A DNA stretch of 51,071 nt from an uncultured Oscillatoriales cyanobacterium (lineage in GTDB: Bacteria > Cyanobacteriota > Cyanobacteriia > Cyanobacteriales > Microcoleaceae). The stretch spans positions 1 through 51,071 of the forward strand of contig CAITND010000272.1 of assembly GCA_903893625.1 (NCBI GenBank), given 5' to 3'. The notes below the pieces were generated by a model, which was not told where the DNA came from, did not search any database, and saw only the letters and a program-made list of their open reading frames with translations. The position numbers were made by a program, and so were the translations under genes. The first letter of the stretch is position 1. Each line of letters begins with the position of its first letter. Positions 17,650 to 26,979 of this stretch are shown piece by piece.

Positions 17650-18087
17650 TTAAGGTAAATATTTCTGTACGATCACCCACCCGGATAAAGACACCGCAGT
17701 AAAAGCAAAAAATAAACCCATATTTAGGCTAATATGGAGCGATCGCGCCCAAGGATTTTTAGGATTAATTTGGGTTGCACTCCAAGCCGATCCTAACACT
17801 AAACTCACCACAATTAATCCGGCGGCTAGATGAATCGAATGTCCTAAACTTCCATAATACCCAAGAGTTCCCACTAAACCAATGGCGAGTAAAGCCAAGA
17901 CTAAACAAACCATCCCCCCCCCGACAAAATAATGGAGAGTTCTCAGTTGTTTAGGTCGAGGTTGTTGATTTTTGCGAGAATACAGCATCCATCCCCCCGT
18001 TATCGCTAATATCAGGTAAGCGAAGACAGAACATCCCATTGACCAAGCTGCAATTTTCCACAACCACAAAAACGAAGGTAAATTCAT
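17650..18087 (-). CDS. DUF4079 family membrane protein (complete copy)
   Basis: 145 aa with four predicted membrane helices (about 8-30, 48-70, 80-100, 115-140), including 'HYFVGGGMVCLVLALLAIGLV' and 'HISLNMGLFFAFTAVSLSGWVI'. This matches the cyanobacterial DUF4079 family, whose function is not established; the conserved histidines recall small haem-binding membrane proteins. Its first 255 bp (17833-18087) are repeated at 26980-27234 on the far side of the drm-like operon, with 12 mismatches in my alignment. The upstream sequences of the two copies differ from the base after the ATG outward. This copy begins 129 bp after the drmB-like gene ends, on the same strand. Confidence 0.85.
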   Translation of the reverse strand: MNLPSFLWLWKIAAWSMGCSVFAYLILAITGGWMLYSRKNQQPRPKQLRTLHYFVGGGMVCLVLALLAIGLVGTLGYYGSLGHSIHLAAGLIVVSLVLGSAWSATQINPKNPWARSLHISLNMGLFFAFTAVSLSGWVIVQKYLP

Positions 18088-18216
18088 AAGAGGGATTTAA
18101 ACGAATTAAATAGATTTTATAGAAGGTTGTCTGTTTTTACTTTTGCCGATAAAGGTTATTTGATTTGCAGAAAGTTTCTATCATTGATAAAGAGGGTAGC
18201 TAACCTATATTTAATG

Positions 18217-20274
18217 TTAATCCAAATTGCCATCCCATAAACCAATAAAATCCTTTGTTCCAATTAAATCCGATAAATTAGGGTTTTTCCAGAGTGTTTT
18301 CGTGACTCCAGCATCTTCTGTTTCAGCACTAATATCTCCGCCATAAAGCAATATCCGGCTGAGAGCATTATTAAACAGGCGACAGACAACTTCTGGTAAA
18401 TGCAAACATCCATTACAAGCTCCACCTAAACTCTCCTCGCAATACGGATCAAACATACAGTCTCCACGCTCTTCTAAGAGACTCTTAAATGCCTGATCTA
18501 AACGCTGTTCAAAGAAAGTTTTTAGTCCCCCCAGGGAAAACTCTTGCAGACGATTTACAAAAATTATAGTTTGGTTGAGACTAAACAGCAAATGCTCAGA
18601 AAGAGCGGTTTCACCGAAGCTACTTTGATCAGCGATCGCTTTAATTAAAAGATGATTAGCACTATGGATTGCTGAACTGACTAACCAAGGAATCCGAAAA
18701 TCTGGAGACAAATTATCATCAAAAGCTGGCCCACAACGGCTCGTAATTCGACTGTGACGCTCCAAAAGCCAAAGCGTCGGTTCTTTGATAGTTTTTGGAT
18801 CGGGAGCTAAATTATTGGCGTGGAGCCATTTGACAATCCGTTGAGCATCAAACTGGAATAAAAGTGCCTCTGTTGCTAGTTTATAAACAGGCATAGGAAT
18901 CCAGTTTCCCTTGGGTTCGTCACCCGCTAAATCAAAGTTTTTCCGGTCAAATGCCCACAAAACAGACGCTTCTGGTTGGTGAGAGAGGCGAGTATATCCA
19001 TAAGCTAGATGCAAAACGGGTAAGTCTTGAATAATTGTAACTTGACTAATTCCTAAGCTCTTCCGCATTAAATTCCCTGCGGCTTGTAAATTAGTGCAGA
19101 AAGAAGAGTTAATTCTGCCTAAATCTTTGACCGTATCATCAAGAGTTTTACGGTCTAAATCCATGATCACGGCATAGTCACTCAGTTGTTCTCGAAGAGT
19201 ACGAGCATTTTCCTGGGCTGTTGTTAAGTTTTCTCTGCGATCGCGCGTTTCTCTTTCTGCTTTAGCATCTCCTAACAGTTGTTTTGTGCTAGGAGAAAGT
19301 TGATTTAGTGCTTTTCTTAAATTCGCAACAATTGGGCCACCTGCATCACTCTCCTGAACTTGTTTTCTATTTGCTAAAATATTGTTAATTGTTGCTTCAT
19401 CTAACCCGCTCATTTCCAGGGTTTTAATTAATTGCTCTAACTCCTTTTGGTCTGCCTGTGTTCCTTGACCCAGAACTCGAATTATTTCAGTGATTTCAGA
19501 AATATTTTTACCTTGGCTATTAAAATAAATTAAATGGATTGCTAAAAGAGTAGAAAGTGATTCTTCATAAGCTAAAAACTTTTCAACATTGGGAGTAGGA
19601 TTAATTCGAGAAATAGAATGAACAACCTGAAGTTTTTTGTCAGAAACATTAGTTAATGTCATCATTGGACTTGGTGGTTTCCCCGTTTTTTCCTCTATAG
19701 AATTAGCTACATCAGGGCGCTTCATAATCGATTGGTTTGCTAGAGAACGGGATATTGTTTCTGCATGATTACAGCCCTCCACCTTACACCGCCAACGTTT
19801 TTGATAACCTCTTTCTAAGACTAAATATTCTAAATTATGATCGGGACAAACCCTGGGGATTAATTGAACCATTGTGCCATCAGCATGAGCAAAAACAAAC
19901 GGTATTTCATTCAGGGTAGAATGACCGCACCGATGGCAAGGAGCATCGGGATCTGATCTCCATTGCTTCATGTAACGAATTGCTCCACATTTAGCACATT
20001 CACGGACTTCTAATTTTTTTCCCTTCACTAATTGAGTTGTCACAAAAACACATTCTGCTGTGGATTTTCGGAAAGCCTCCATCTGAGCATCTAAATGCTT
20101 CCATCGGGTTAATTCTTGCCTAACAGTATCCTGTAAATTCCTACCCAAATCATTAACTTTGCGTGCATAATGTTTAATAATTTCAAGGGTTCCGATTGGA
20201 ATTGTTGCAACACTTCCTGGTTCAAATCGGTGTAAAACTTGCCCTTTAGATCGGGTATAAGCTTGTTGATTCAT
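18217..20274 (-). CDS. drmB: DrmB-like DUF1998 protein (DISARM-type)
   Basis: 685 aa. The N-terminal part has a zinc-ribbon pair 'CAKCGAIRYMKQW' and 'PCHRCGHSTL' (about residues 98-130), further Cys/His sites ('VCPDHN', 'CKVEGCNH'), a long helical middle region, and a C-terminal DUF1998 module with the cysteine cluster 'CMFDPYCEESLGGACNGC'. This architecture is that of DrmB, partner of the DrmA helicase in DISARM, and of related MrfB-type proteins. In DISARM, DrmA and DrmB form a complex that binds and acts on incoming phage DNA. It is the last gene of the operon, 25 bp after the helicase gene, with a GGAGAGAG ribosome-binding site before the ATG at 20274. The expected drmC (phospholipase D-like) gene does not follow. 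Confidence 0.8.
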   Translation of the reverse strand: MNQQAYTRSKGQVLHRFEPGSVATIPIGTLEIIKHYARKVNDLGRNLQDTVRQELTRWKHLDAQMEAFRKSTAECVFVTTQLVKGKKLEVRECAKCGAIRYMKQWRSDPDAPCHRCGHSTLNEIPFVFAHADGTMVQLIPRVCPDHNLEYLVLERGYQKRWRCKVEGCNHAETISRSLANQSIMKRPDVANSIEEKTGKPPSPMMTLTNVSDKKLQVVHSISRINPTPNVEKFLAYEESLSTLLAIHLIYFNSQGKNISEITEIIRVLGQGTQADQKELEQLIKTLEMSGLDEATINNILANRKQVQESDAGGPIVANLRKALNQLSPSTKQLLGDAKAERETRDRRENLTTAQENARTLREQLSDYAVIMDLDRKTLDDTVKDLGRINSSFCTNLQAAGNLMRKSLGISQVTIIQDLPVLHLAYGYTRLSHQPEASVLWAFDRKNFDLAGDEPKGNWIPMPVYKLATEALLFQFDAQRIVKWLHANNLAPDPKTIKEPTLWLLERHSRITSRCGPAFDDNLSPDFRIPWLVSSAIHSANHLLIKAIADQSSFGETALSEHLLFSLNQTIIFVNRLQEFSLGGLKTFFEQRLDQAFKSLLEERGDCMFDPYCEESLGGACNGCLHLPEVVCRLFNNALSRILLYGGDISAETEDAGVTKTLWKNPNLSDLIGTKDFIGLWDGNLD

Positions 20275-20299
20275 AAACTCTCTCTCCGATAAAAATTAA

Positions 20300-23200
20300 T
20301 TAGTAACCCGTAATTTGAATCCCTGCATCAACATCCCGCAAAGATAACAGTAAGCGAAACTCATTAGACCTATCATCTTGTGTGAGAGCGCTTGTTACTT
20401 GTTTAGATTCGTTAGGATTTTGTACGATGCGATCAATTTGAGATATAAAAGCATTTTCTACCTTGCTTAAGGGTATTTGAAAAACCTCGCCTTCTGGCAA
20501 GCAATCTGGATTAAGAGTAGCATTAATTTTGTTAATTACCGCACTAATATTAATCGCTGAACGTCCTTTCCCAATACCATGAATTAGCTCTCGTAGTTTA
20601 TCAATTTTATCTAATTCTGCTAAATCGATTTCCTGATTTCCTGATCGCGCCGTAGGGCCATCAATGTGTAATAAACGCCCAAGTAACAACCCAAAAGCTG
20701 TTCGATACAGTGCATTGTGAGCAAAGCGGTCAATGGGAACAGTTTCCACCATTTGATCTAAATATTCATGGGCTTTTGCAAAATAATCGAAAATTGATCT
20801 TTCACGATTGCGTTGCGGTCTGAATAAAATAAACACTAAACCAGGAACAGTTCGTCCAGCCCGACTTGATGCTTGGATATATTCAGCCGTTGTATTAGGC
20901 CATCCATAGAATAACATTAAATTCAGTCGGTCAATATCCACACCATGAGAAATTAAACTGGTTGCGACGACATCCGATAATTTTTCTGGGTCATCCGGTT
21001 GTAAATTTCTCTGGGGTGTTTCCATACGTTTGAGAACAGCTTTCACAACATCAATGCCATCATCTCCAGAAAGCGTGATGGCTTCTGGAAGCATCGTATT
21101 TGCTTGATTTTCTCCAAATTGTTCCCTCAATACGCCTTTTACTTGTTCATTAATAGAACGGCGAATATCAGACCCATCATTTTTTGAGTTCACATAAGTA
21201 CAGCAAAGATTATGCTCATCAACTAACTGCAAAAATTCATCATCCGTTAAAGAATTGAGTCCATACTCAATCTTATATTTGGTCGGTTCATGACGAATGA
21301 TTTCTAACTCGGTTCGCAACGCTAAAAGTAGAGCCATTGACGCATCAAGAGCATTTGCCGCTGTTGGGCGTAGTCCCACAAAACCTCTAGTTACATAACG
21401 GCTATGTTCATTGGCATAAAAACTCCGCCCCTGAGCAGGCCCTCTGACGGGAAATTGAGAGAGTTCTCGCCAGTAAAGATGCCGGATTTGTTGTTCTGCT
21501 CCCTCAATGGTAGCGGTTGCAGCTAAGATTTTAGGGCGGTTAGCTCCTCGTTCTTGGTGAATCGCATCAATGAGAGCTTCATAATGACCATCAAACGTCC
21601 CTAATTCTTCGCGTAGAAGGTGTAGTTCATCCTGAAAAATCAGGGGGATACCAGGGTCAACAGGTGGTGTGGAGAGAGGTTTTAAATCTCGACGAGTACA
21701 TCCCCCCACAGAATTTTGTTTGTGACAAGTACAGTTAGCGACAAAACCATGTACTGAGCAAATATGTGATACTGCACCGAATAAAGTTCGACTCGCAGGA
21801 CGGAAGGTAATATTAGCAATTTTATCGAGAGTTCCGACTAACAAAGTCGGTAATCGGCTATAAATATCTTCATCAACAATATAAAGGGGAATTTCACGAC
21901 CGCAAGCTCCTTTAGGTAAAGGTTCATTGAGAGAACCACAGCGATGCCGAAGTTCTTTAGTTTTTGGATCGATAAAAGTATGAACATTTTCTGATCCGCA
22001 ATAAGGGCAACGCATCACCATACAATATTGCTGGATAGAGTTAGGAACATAATAGCCAACATCCGCTAATGTTAAATATTTAGGCGGTGTTATACCCGCA
22101 GCCTGCATTTGCTTTCTAGCTTGTCCTATGTACTTTTCAGCTTCGCTAGGAACAGATTTAAGAGAATTAGGGCTATTATCTCGACCGCCATAATAACCTA
22201 CTGTAAATTCGGGGGTTTTAGCTAAATCTGGCTGGTTTTTTCTGATTTCATCAGCAACAACTAAAGTATCTAAAAAGCGTTGTAATTGTTGATAAGTTAA
22301 TAAGCGCAAAGGATACCGTAACCAAGCCACAATACCCCAATCTCGACCTCGCAAGCGGTCAAAAAAGGCTTGAGTTAGAATAATGCCCATTACCGCTTCA
22401 GATTTACCACCGCCTGTTGGGAAATGAACCACAGCAGCATGGTCAACCTGTGCTAATGGATTGTTATCAAAATCTCCAGTCCATTCTCGTGCTGCTAAAG
22501 ATGCTAGGTTAGAAACAATATAAACAATCTGAAAAGGTCGCCAGTTTTCATAAGCTGATTTCTGACGCTGTTTGCGTTTCTCGTCAATTTCAGCGAACGT
22601 TTGGTTCATTAAATTAAAAGCTCGCCTCAACTGTGCATATTTAGGATTGGATAAAACCTCAATTCCAAGTTGAAAACGGCTAATCTCCTGTTTAAAATTA
22701 TCTAAATCTGCTTGAGCTTCAGCACTATGTTTAGTCCCTCCTGTTTGTGGATGTTTTTGGTTAATTAATGCTTGCCAATTATCTCGATATTCTTGCATCT
22801 TTTGCCAGATTGCTCGAAGTACCTGAAGGTCAGCATCTCCATCAGTTTTTGCTAAATTATTAAAAGGTGCTTGAATGCCAGCAGTATAAAGTCTTTTTTG
22901 CCAATAAATCGGTAAAAATTCAGTCCAGATTTGAACTATATCGGGAGTCTTCTCATCAAATTGTGGTGTACAGTTAATTCCTTGAGCGGGAACAGTAGAA
23001 TCAACTTGATAAGAAATCTGAAATCGAGATAATTCTATAGGTTGCCAAATGGGTTTAGGTAATTTAATTTTTAGGCAAGCTCCAAATAAACCTGTATCTC
23101 TTGGATCTACAAAATCTTTAATGGGTTCGCTTTTATTTCTCAAAAATAAACGGAGTCTCGTCTGACCTCCTAAATTTCGCTTTTGCACTTCTACGGTAAC

Positions 23201-24274
23201 TTTAAAGTTAACAGGAGCAACTTGCCCTGGCTGAATCTCATTGTCAATAGACGGACTATCGCTCTTGTTGTTATTCTTTTTATTCCCTATTCGCTTACGG
23301 AGTTCAGCTTGTAATTTTTTATTGTTTTCTTTGGCAAAGGTAACTTCTTCCTCTGTCAAATCATCAATTGTTGGCTTGAGTTTAAATAGCCAAGTTAGTG
23401 CATCAGTCTGATGTGCTTCAGTTATGTTTTTGAGTTTTTCTGTAATATCTTGATTCAGTTTGGTAACAGTAGGAGAATTATCAATTAATAAATCTTGAAT
23501 AGTAGAAGTGATATTAGCACTGATATCAAAACGCTGCCACATTGGACGGAGTGACTTTTCATCCACTTTACTTAAATCGAGCTTAGGGAGGAAAACACTA
23601 AAACGAATTTTTAACTCGATAGGTAACTGCTGTTTATCCCAGTCTGGTGCTAAGTTAATTGCTAAACCACAGTCACTTGGACGAAAATTATTTTGCTGAT
23701 CACTGCTGACTGTTGAAGTGGCAGGTAGCGGCGATAGGTAGCCAGTTGGCATCAATCTTCGAGGTTCCGTTGAACCTCTGATCACGCTTCGATGGTCAGA
23801 TGTTCCTGTGATATGACCCCGGATGCGCTGATAAAAACTTTTAACAAACTGTAGGTGTTTTTCTTGTCTGTTAGAATCAGAGACATTTAACCCTTCATCA
23901 GTCAGAATTGATTCAGGATTAGTGGATAAAGAGGGATGGGAATAATTATTAATCATGTCTGAGGGTTTGAAAGGTTTTTGTAAAGCTAATGCTTGTTCTA
24001 CAGTGCCAAAATCTCCAACTTCTTGAGGTAGATTAACGCGATCGCCCTGATAAACGTGGCGAACTAGGTTCATGACTTCAGCAACAATATGTTGGTTAAA
24101 TTTAAAAGTTTCTCCAAAATCATCCTCATAGCTGATAATTTGTAGCTGACGATTGCCAATTTGATCAACTTTTCGAGAAAATGTAAACTCTTGTTGATCA
24201 TCTCCAATCAACATCCAGACTTTGAGGAAATCGTTGTTAGGTACAGACTCAATGTTCAAAACGTGAGCTTTCAT
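20300..24274 (-). CDS. drmA: DrmA-like superfamily 2 helicase (DISARM-type, YprA-related)
   Basis: 1324 aa, within the usual size of DrmA. Motif I is 'FPTGGGKSEAV' with K624; motif II is 'FQDELHLLREELG' with D882 (DELH rather than DEAH); motif III is 'AATATIEGA'; motif VI is 'QASSRAGRTVPGLVFILF' near residue 1140. Between motifs I and II lies a cysteine-rich insert ('CPYCGSENV', 'HRCGSLNEPLPKGACG', 'CTCHKQNSVGGC') that should bind zinc. The approximately 550-residue N-terminal region resembles no domain I can name. The ATG overlaps the stop of the upstream peptidase gene by four bases (ATGA), so the two are translationally coupled; AGGAAAG precedes the start. In DISARM this helicase with DrmB blocks phage DNA. 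Other YprA-family systems (Druantia, Dpd) are less likely because of the DrmB partner. Confidence 0.82.
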   Translation of the reverse strand: MKAHVLNIESVPNNDFLKVWMLIGDDQQEFTFSRKVDQIGNRQLQIISYEDDFGETFKFNQHIVAEVMNLVRHVYQGDRVNLPQEVGDFGTVEQALALQKPFKPSDMINNYSHPSLSTNPESILTDEGLNVSDSNRQEKHLQFVKSFYQRIRGHITGTSDHRSVIRGSTEPRRLMPTGYLSPLPATSTVSSDQQNNFRPSDCGLAINLAPDWDKQQLPIELKIRFSVFLPKLDLSKVDEKSLRPMWQRFDISANITSTIQDLLIDNSPTVTKLNQDITEKLKNITEAHQTDALTWLFKLKPTIDDLTEEEVTFAKENNKKLQAELRKRIGNKKNNNKSDSPSIDNEIQPGQVAPVNFKVTVEVQKRNLGGQTRLRLFLRNKSEPIKDFVDPRDTGLFGACLKIKLPKPIWQPIELSRFQISYQVDSTVPAQGINCTPQFDEKTPDIVQIWTEFLPIYWQKRLYTAGIQAPFNNLAKTDGDADLQVLRAIWQKMQEYRDNWQALINQKHPQTGGTKHSAEAQADLDNFKQEISRFQLGIEVLSNPKYAQLRRAFNLMNQTFAEIDEKRKQRQKSAYENWRPFQIVYIVSNLASLAAREWTGDFDNNPLAQVDHAAVVHFPTGGGKSEAVMGIILTQAFFDRLRGRDWGIVAWLRYPLRLLTYQQLQRFLDTLVVADEIRKNQPDLAKTPEFTVGYYGGRDNSPNSLKSVPSEAEKYIGQARKQMQAAGITPPKYLTLADVGYYVPNSIQQYCMVMRCPYCGSENVHTFIDPKTKELRHRCGSLNEPLPKGACGREIPLYIVDEDIYSRLPTLLVGTLDKIANITFRPASRTLFGAVSHICSVHGFVANCTCHKQNSVGGCTRRDLKPLSTPPVDPGIPLIFQDELHLLREELGTFDGHYEALIDAIHQERGANRPKILAATATIEGAEQQIRHLYWRELSQFPVRGPAQGRSFYANEHSRYVTRGFVGLRPTAANALDASMALLLALRTELEIIRHEPTKYKIEYGLNSLTDDEFLQLVDEHNLCCTYVNSKNDGSDIRRSINEQVKGVLREQFGENQANTMLPEAITLSGDDGIDVVKAVLKRMETPQRNLQPDDPEKLSDVVATSLISHGVDIDRLNLMLFYGWPNTTAEYIQASSRAGRTVPGLVFILFRPQRNRERSIFDYFAKAHEYLDQMVETVPIDRFAHNALYRTAFGLLLGRLLHIDGPTARSGNQEIDLAELDKIDKLRELIHGIGKGRSAINISAVINKINATLNPDCLPEGEVFQIPLSKVENAFISQIDRIVQNPNESKQVTSALTQDDRSNEFRLLLSLRDVDAGIQITGY

Positions 24275-24783
24275 AGTTCTTTCCTGTAAATTCCTTGCAT
24301 CGTCCAGAACTGTAAAAATTCCTCTTTATCCATTGTATACCTAACGCCATCCCAAGGGTCTTTGATGAGGATTTTCCAAAGACTATCCAAACCATCAATA
24401 ACGACTAAGTGACCCAGGCGCGCTTCTGGTTCTCGAAGTTCTGCTATCCAAGATCCTTCGCCAATTAATAGCTCTAACACATCCCCAGAATTGGCTCCTG
24501 GGATCTCCAAGTATCCCCCAACCCACTGTCGTGAATCACTTGGATCTAGTTGATTCAGGGTCTCTGCTAACCCAGAAACATTTACAGGCGTTTCCCCAAT
24601 ACTAGCAATATTCTCCTGATTGATGTGACTGATTCCCTGTTCTCTCAGTAGCATCTCACCACAGGCTGGGCCACAAGAGAGGCAATCTTGCTGTTTGATC
24701 ACCGTTGGGTCATCGACTTCATCAATAACTTGCCAATTCCCACCTGCACCAGAAAGTTCAAGGGTTAAGTCGTCAGTATTCAA
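24271..24783 (-). CDS. Papain/C39-like cysteine peptidase in the DISARM-like operon
   Basis: 170 aa. The catalytic pattern is that of C39-like papain-fold peptidases: oxyanion Gln (Q31/Q32) and C37 in 'QQDCLSCGPACGEMLLREQG', H125 in 'LGHLVVIDGLD' and D142 in 'IKDPWDG'. The fold fills the whole protein, with no signal peptide or membrane segment, so it should act in the cytoplasm. The start is a TTG at 24783, chosen because AGGAG lies four bases upstream and no ATG fits. The gene overlaps drmA by ATGA. Peptidases are not among the core DISARM genes I know, so this may be an effector or a maturation/regulatory protease; the target is unknown. An inactive toxin-like or ubiquitin-like-processing role cannot be excluded. 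Confidence 0.7.
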   Translation of the reverse strand: MNTDDLTLELSGAGGNWQVIDEVDDPTVIKQQDCLSCGPACGEMLLREQGISHINQENIASIGETPVNVSGLAETLNQLDPSDSRQWVGGYLEIPGANSGDVLELLIGEGSWIAELREPEARLGHLVVIDGLDSLWKILIKDPWDGVRYTMDKEEFLQFWTMQGIYRKEL

Positions 24784-24972
24784 TCGTCTCCTAAGCGTAG
24801 CTAATCAGTAAAATAGTTAATGCGTCCAAGTGGTATCTAAAGTACAGTTATAGATATTTTTAGTACAAAAATACCCTATTTTTGATTAAATCACTGGTTG
24901 AGCTTACAGGTCAAGGAACTTAGATATCACTCTATCATTGAGAAGCTCAGACAATAGTATTAGTTAAATTAA
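24784..24972. other. Intergenic gap inside the defence operon
   Basis: 189 bp between the 112-aa gene and the peptidase gene, the only large gap in the operon. It is AT-rich, with no coding frame and no clear T-tract hairpin. It could hold a second promoter for the peptidase-drmA-drmB part, which would allow separate control of the two halves. Confidence 0.45.
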
Positions 24973-25311
24973 CTAATCTGCTGATTTTCTAAAAAGACGA
25001 TTAAAGGGAAATTCAGGGGGATGAGAAATTAGTTTAGGTGGACACTGAACTTTGAGGATCTGCATTGCTTCTTGTAATTCACCAACGGTGATAAAAACTT
25101 GCTGATATTGAAAGACAATTTCATCAGGTTTTCTATTTTTCCATCCTTCTTGAGCGCAAGTAGAGATAACTTGACCGAGTTGTCTTCGTGTAATTCGGAG
25201 TTCATTCACTTTTTGCCAGAAGTCTTCAAAACCTGAACGAGCTAATGGCAGTATAAACCAAAAGAAATGTTCCCTTTCACAAGGTAAACTTAAAAGGTTA
25301 TCACCACTCAT
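24973..25311 (-). CDS. Unrecognised 112-aa protein, second gene of the defence operon
   Basis: 112 aa, no family recognised. It is mostly helical, with 'CEREHFFWFILPLARSGFEDFWQKVNELRITRRQLGQVI' followed by 'DEIVFQYQQVFITVGELQEAMQIL', and a basic, Pro-rich tail. There is no signal peptide, membrane segment or obvious catalytic motif. Its ATG overlaps the stop of the 508-aa gene by four bases, so the two are translationally coupled and probably work as a pair. A small adaptor or regulator is possible but not shown. Confidence 0.75.
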   Translation of the reverse strand: MSGDNLLSLPCEREHFFWFILPLARSGFEDFWQKVNELRITRRQLGQVISTCAQEGWKNRKPDEIVFQYQQVFITVGELQEAMQILKVQCPPKLISHPPEFPFNRLFRKSAD

Positions 25312-26834
25312 CCAGTTATACTGAATTGTTTTTTCACTAATGGGTAGACCTGTATCACTAAAAATATCGATAAATTGCTATTACTTCCCATTAAAAATTG
25401 CTCTAAGGCATTAGCTATTTCCGCATTTTCTACAGCTACAGTAGTTGCTAAATTTTCTATTTTAATAATTTCTAGGAAAGGATTAGATTTAAGTTTATAT
25501 AACCTCATAGCTAAGGAATTTAAGCTATTAAATAAAATTAATGCTTTTGATTCTTTACATTTATTAGAAGCCAATTGCAAACGCTTAAATGAGCTTTCAA
25601 GAAATTTACCCCAGAGATGATGAAAAGGTAATACTGGTGCTGAAAGATGTCGCCAAATTTCCCATCCGGTAGCCCAAACATTTCTCAAATTAGGCTGGTG
25701 CGCTAAATCAAGCAGTAAATCCGAAGTTTCTATAAAAAGTTCAGCAATTGTTTCTTCATCGTCTGTCTCAAAGCTAAAAGTTTTAATAATCACCTCTGCT
25801 TCTTTTAGAGTAGCTCGTTTTTTTTGCAGAATTAAATAACTTTCGTCTATGGGATGATGAGCTACATGATTGCTAAAAAGACTAGGTTCTTTTGGATAGG
25901 AGCAGAGCGCAAAAAAGTCAATAGGCCAAAGTTTAATTCCTAAAAATTTTTGGTTCTCATGGTACTCAATATCTTTCATACTCCAAGGGGGAACTATACC
26001 CACCATCGGAATTTGTTTTTGTTGACAAATAGCTCCTAACTCAAAAGCTTTTTTTCCCAAGATAGATGGGGATGGATCAGTAGATCCAGATGGGTCATCA
26101 AGTACAACTAAAGAACAATAATTAGATTGCTTCAAAAATTCAATAGCTTCTGAGAGAGAGCGTACCATAAAAACTCTCCGTTGTTCCCGATAATAGGGTT
26201 CTGATATTTTGTAGGAAGGTAGACAAGTAATTTTTTGTCTTAGATCAAAATGAGTGTCTTCTTTGTCCACTAGATTAAAGGCGTTCGTTGTCCTCAAACG
26301 AAGAATTTGACCATTATCTTTTGGGCGAACCCAAATAATAAAAGCCTTTGAAAAGAAGGAGTTAGCGATATGAGCAAAATAAACAACTGTCAAACTTCCT
26401 AATGAAACAGGAGAAATAGGAAAGCTAATAAAAATTTGAGACCGCTTCTCAATACTCATAGCAATCAAATAAAGTAAGTCTTTTTCTAACTGATGAATTG
26501 CTATTGAGTGCTTGTTCATTTTTAAACACCCCAATATTGGATCTAATACTGATAGTGTCTTTTCCCAAGGAAAAGCCGAGCGAAGAACGTCTCCCCATGC
26601 CTTTATTTCCACAATTTTAGGTGTCTTTATCGACTCAGAGGGGGTTATATATTTTGAGGCTGAAATTTCACCCACGCATTCTGATGATTGCTCTGCTGAT
26701 GGTTTTTGGGGTACTGTTCTCGGCTCTAAATTTTTTGGAAAAGTATCTTTCCATGACGGATCTGCTGCTACTAGCTTTGAGTAGTTTATCCCAAACCTTA
26801 TTTTGAAAATTTCTTCTGGCGATAGATCTGACAT
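25308..26834 (-). CDS. Unrecognised 508-aa protein, first gene of the defence operon (DrmE-like position)
   Basis: 508 aa with no signal peptide. The N-terminal 90 residues are variable and Ser/Pro-rich. The middle looks like an alpha/beta domain: 'LEKDLLYLIAMSIEKRSQIFISFPIS', 'SKAFIIWVRPKDN', 'CSLVVLDDPSGSTDPS' (a strand ending in DDPSG, reminiscent of a Walker B strand but without a visible Walker A), and 'QIPMVGIVPPWS'. The C-terminal 180 residues are helical. I do not recognise a family. Class 2 DISARM loci encode drmE, a large protein of uncertain fold, so a divergent DrmE is possible. The ATG at 26834 has only a weak ribosome-binding site. The operon promoter should lie in 26835-26979, where TATAAA at about 26860 (minus strand) is a candidate -10. 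Confidence 0.7.
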   Translation of the reverse strand: MSDLSPEEIFKIRFGINYSKLVAADPSWKDTFPKNLEPRTVPQKPSAEQSSECVGEISASKYITPSESIKTPKIVEIKAWGDVLRSAFPWEKTLSVLDPILGCLKMNKHSIAIHQLEKDLLYLIAMSIEKRSQIFISFPISPVSLGSLTVVYFAHIANSFFSKAFIIWVRPKDNGQILRLRTTNAFNLVDKEDTHFDLRQKITCLPSYKISEPYYREQRRVFMVRSLSEAIEFLKQSNYCSLVVLDDPSGSTDPSPSILGKKAFELGAICQQKQIPMVGIVPPWSMKDIEYHENQKFLGIKLWPIDFFALCSYPKEPSLFSNHVAHHPIDESYLILQKKRATLKEAEVIIKTFSFETDDEETIAELFIETSDLLLDLAHQPNLRNVWATGWEIWRHLSAPVLPFHHLWGKFLESSFKRLQLASNKCKESKALILFNSLNSLAMRLYKLKSNPFLEIIKIENLATTVAVENAEIANALEQFLMGSNSNLSIFLVIQVYPLVKKQFSITG

Positions 26835-26979
26835 TGATCTTATTTTTTTACCCTTTATTCTTTTTTATACCTTGTCATTAGCTCTAGTATACCAATGTCA
26901 GAACAGCTTAACTGGGAACAGTAAGCCGTGATGAGTTTCAGGATTTAGAAGTGTCCTAACTGTAATGCGTAGTGCTATA

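Noticed and set aside
25308-26834. Two-frame split of one larger DrmE gene (508 plus 112 aa) by frameshift
   Set aside because: The junction is a clean ATGA stop-start overlap, both frames are intact, and the 112-aa start is a proper ATG, so two coupled genes are more likely.
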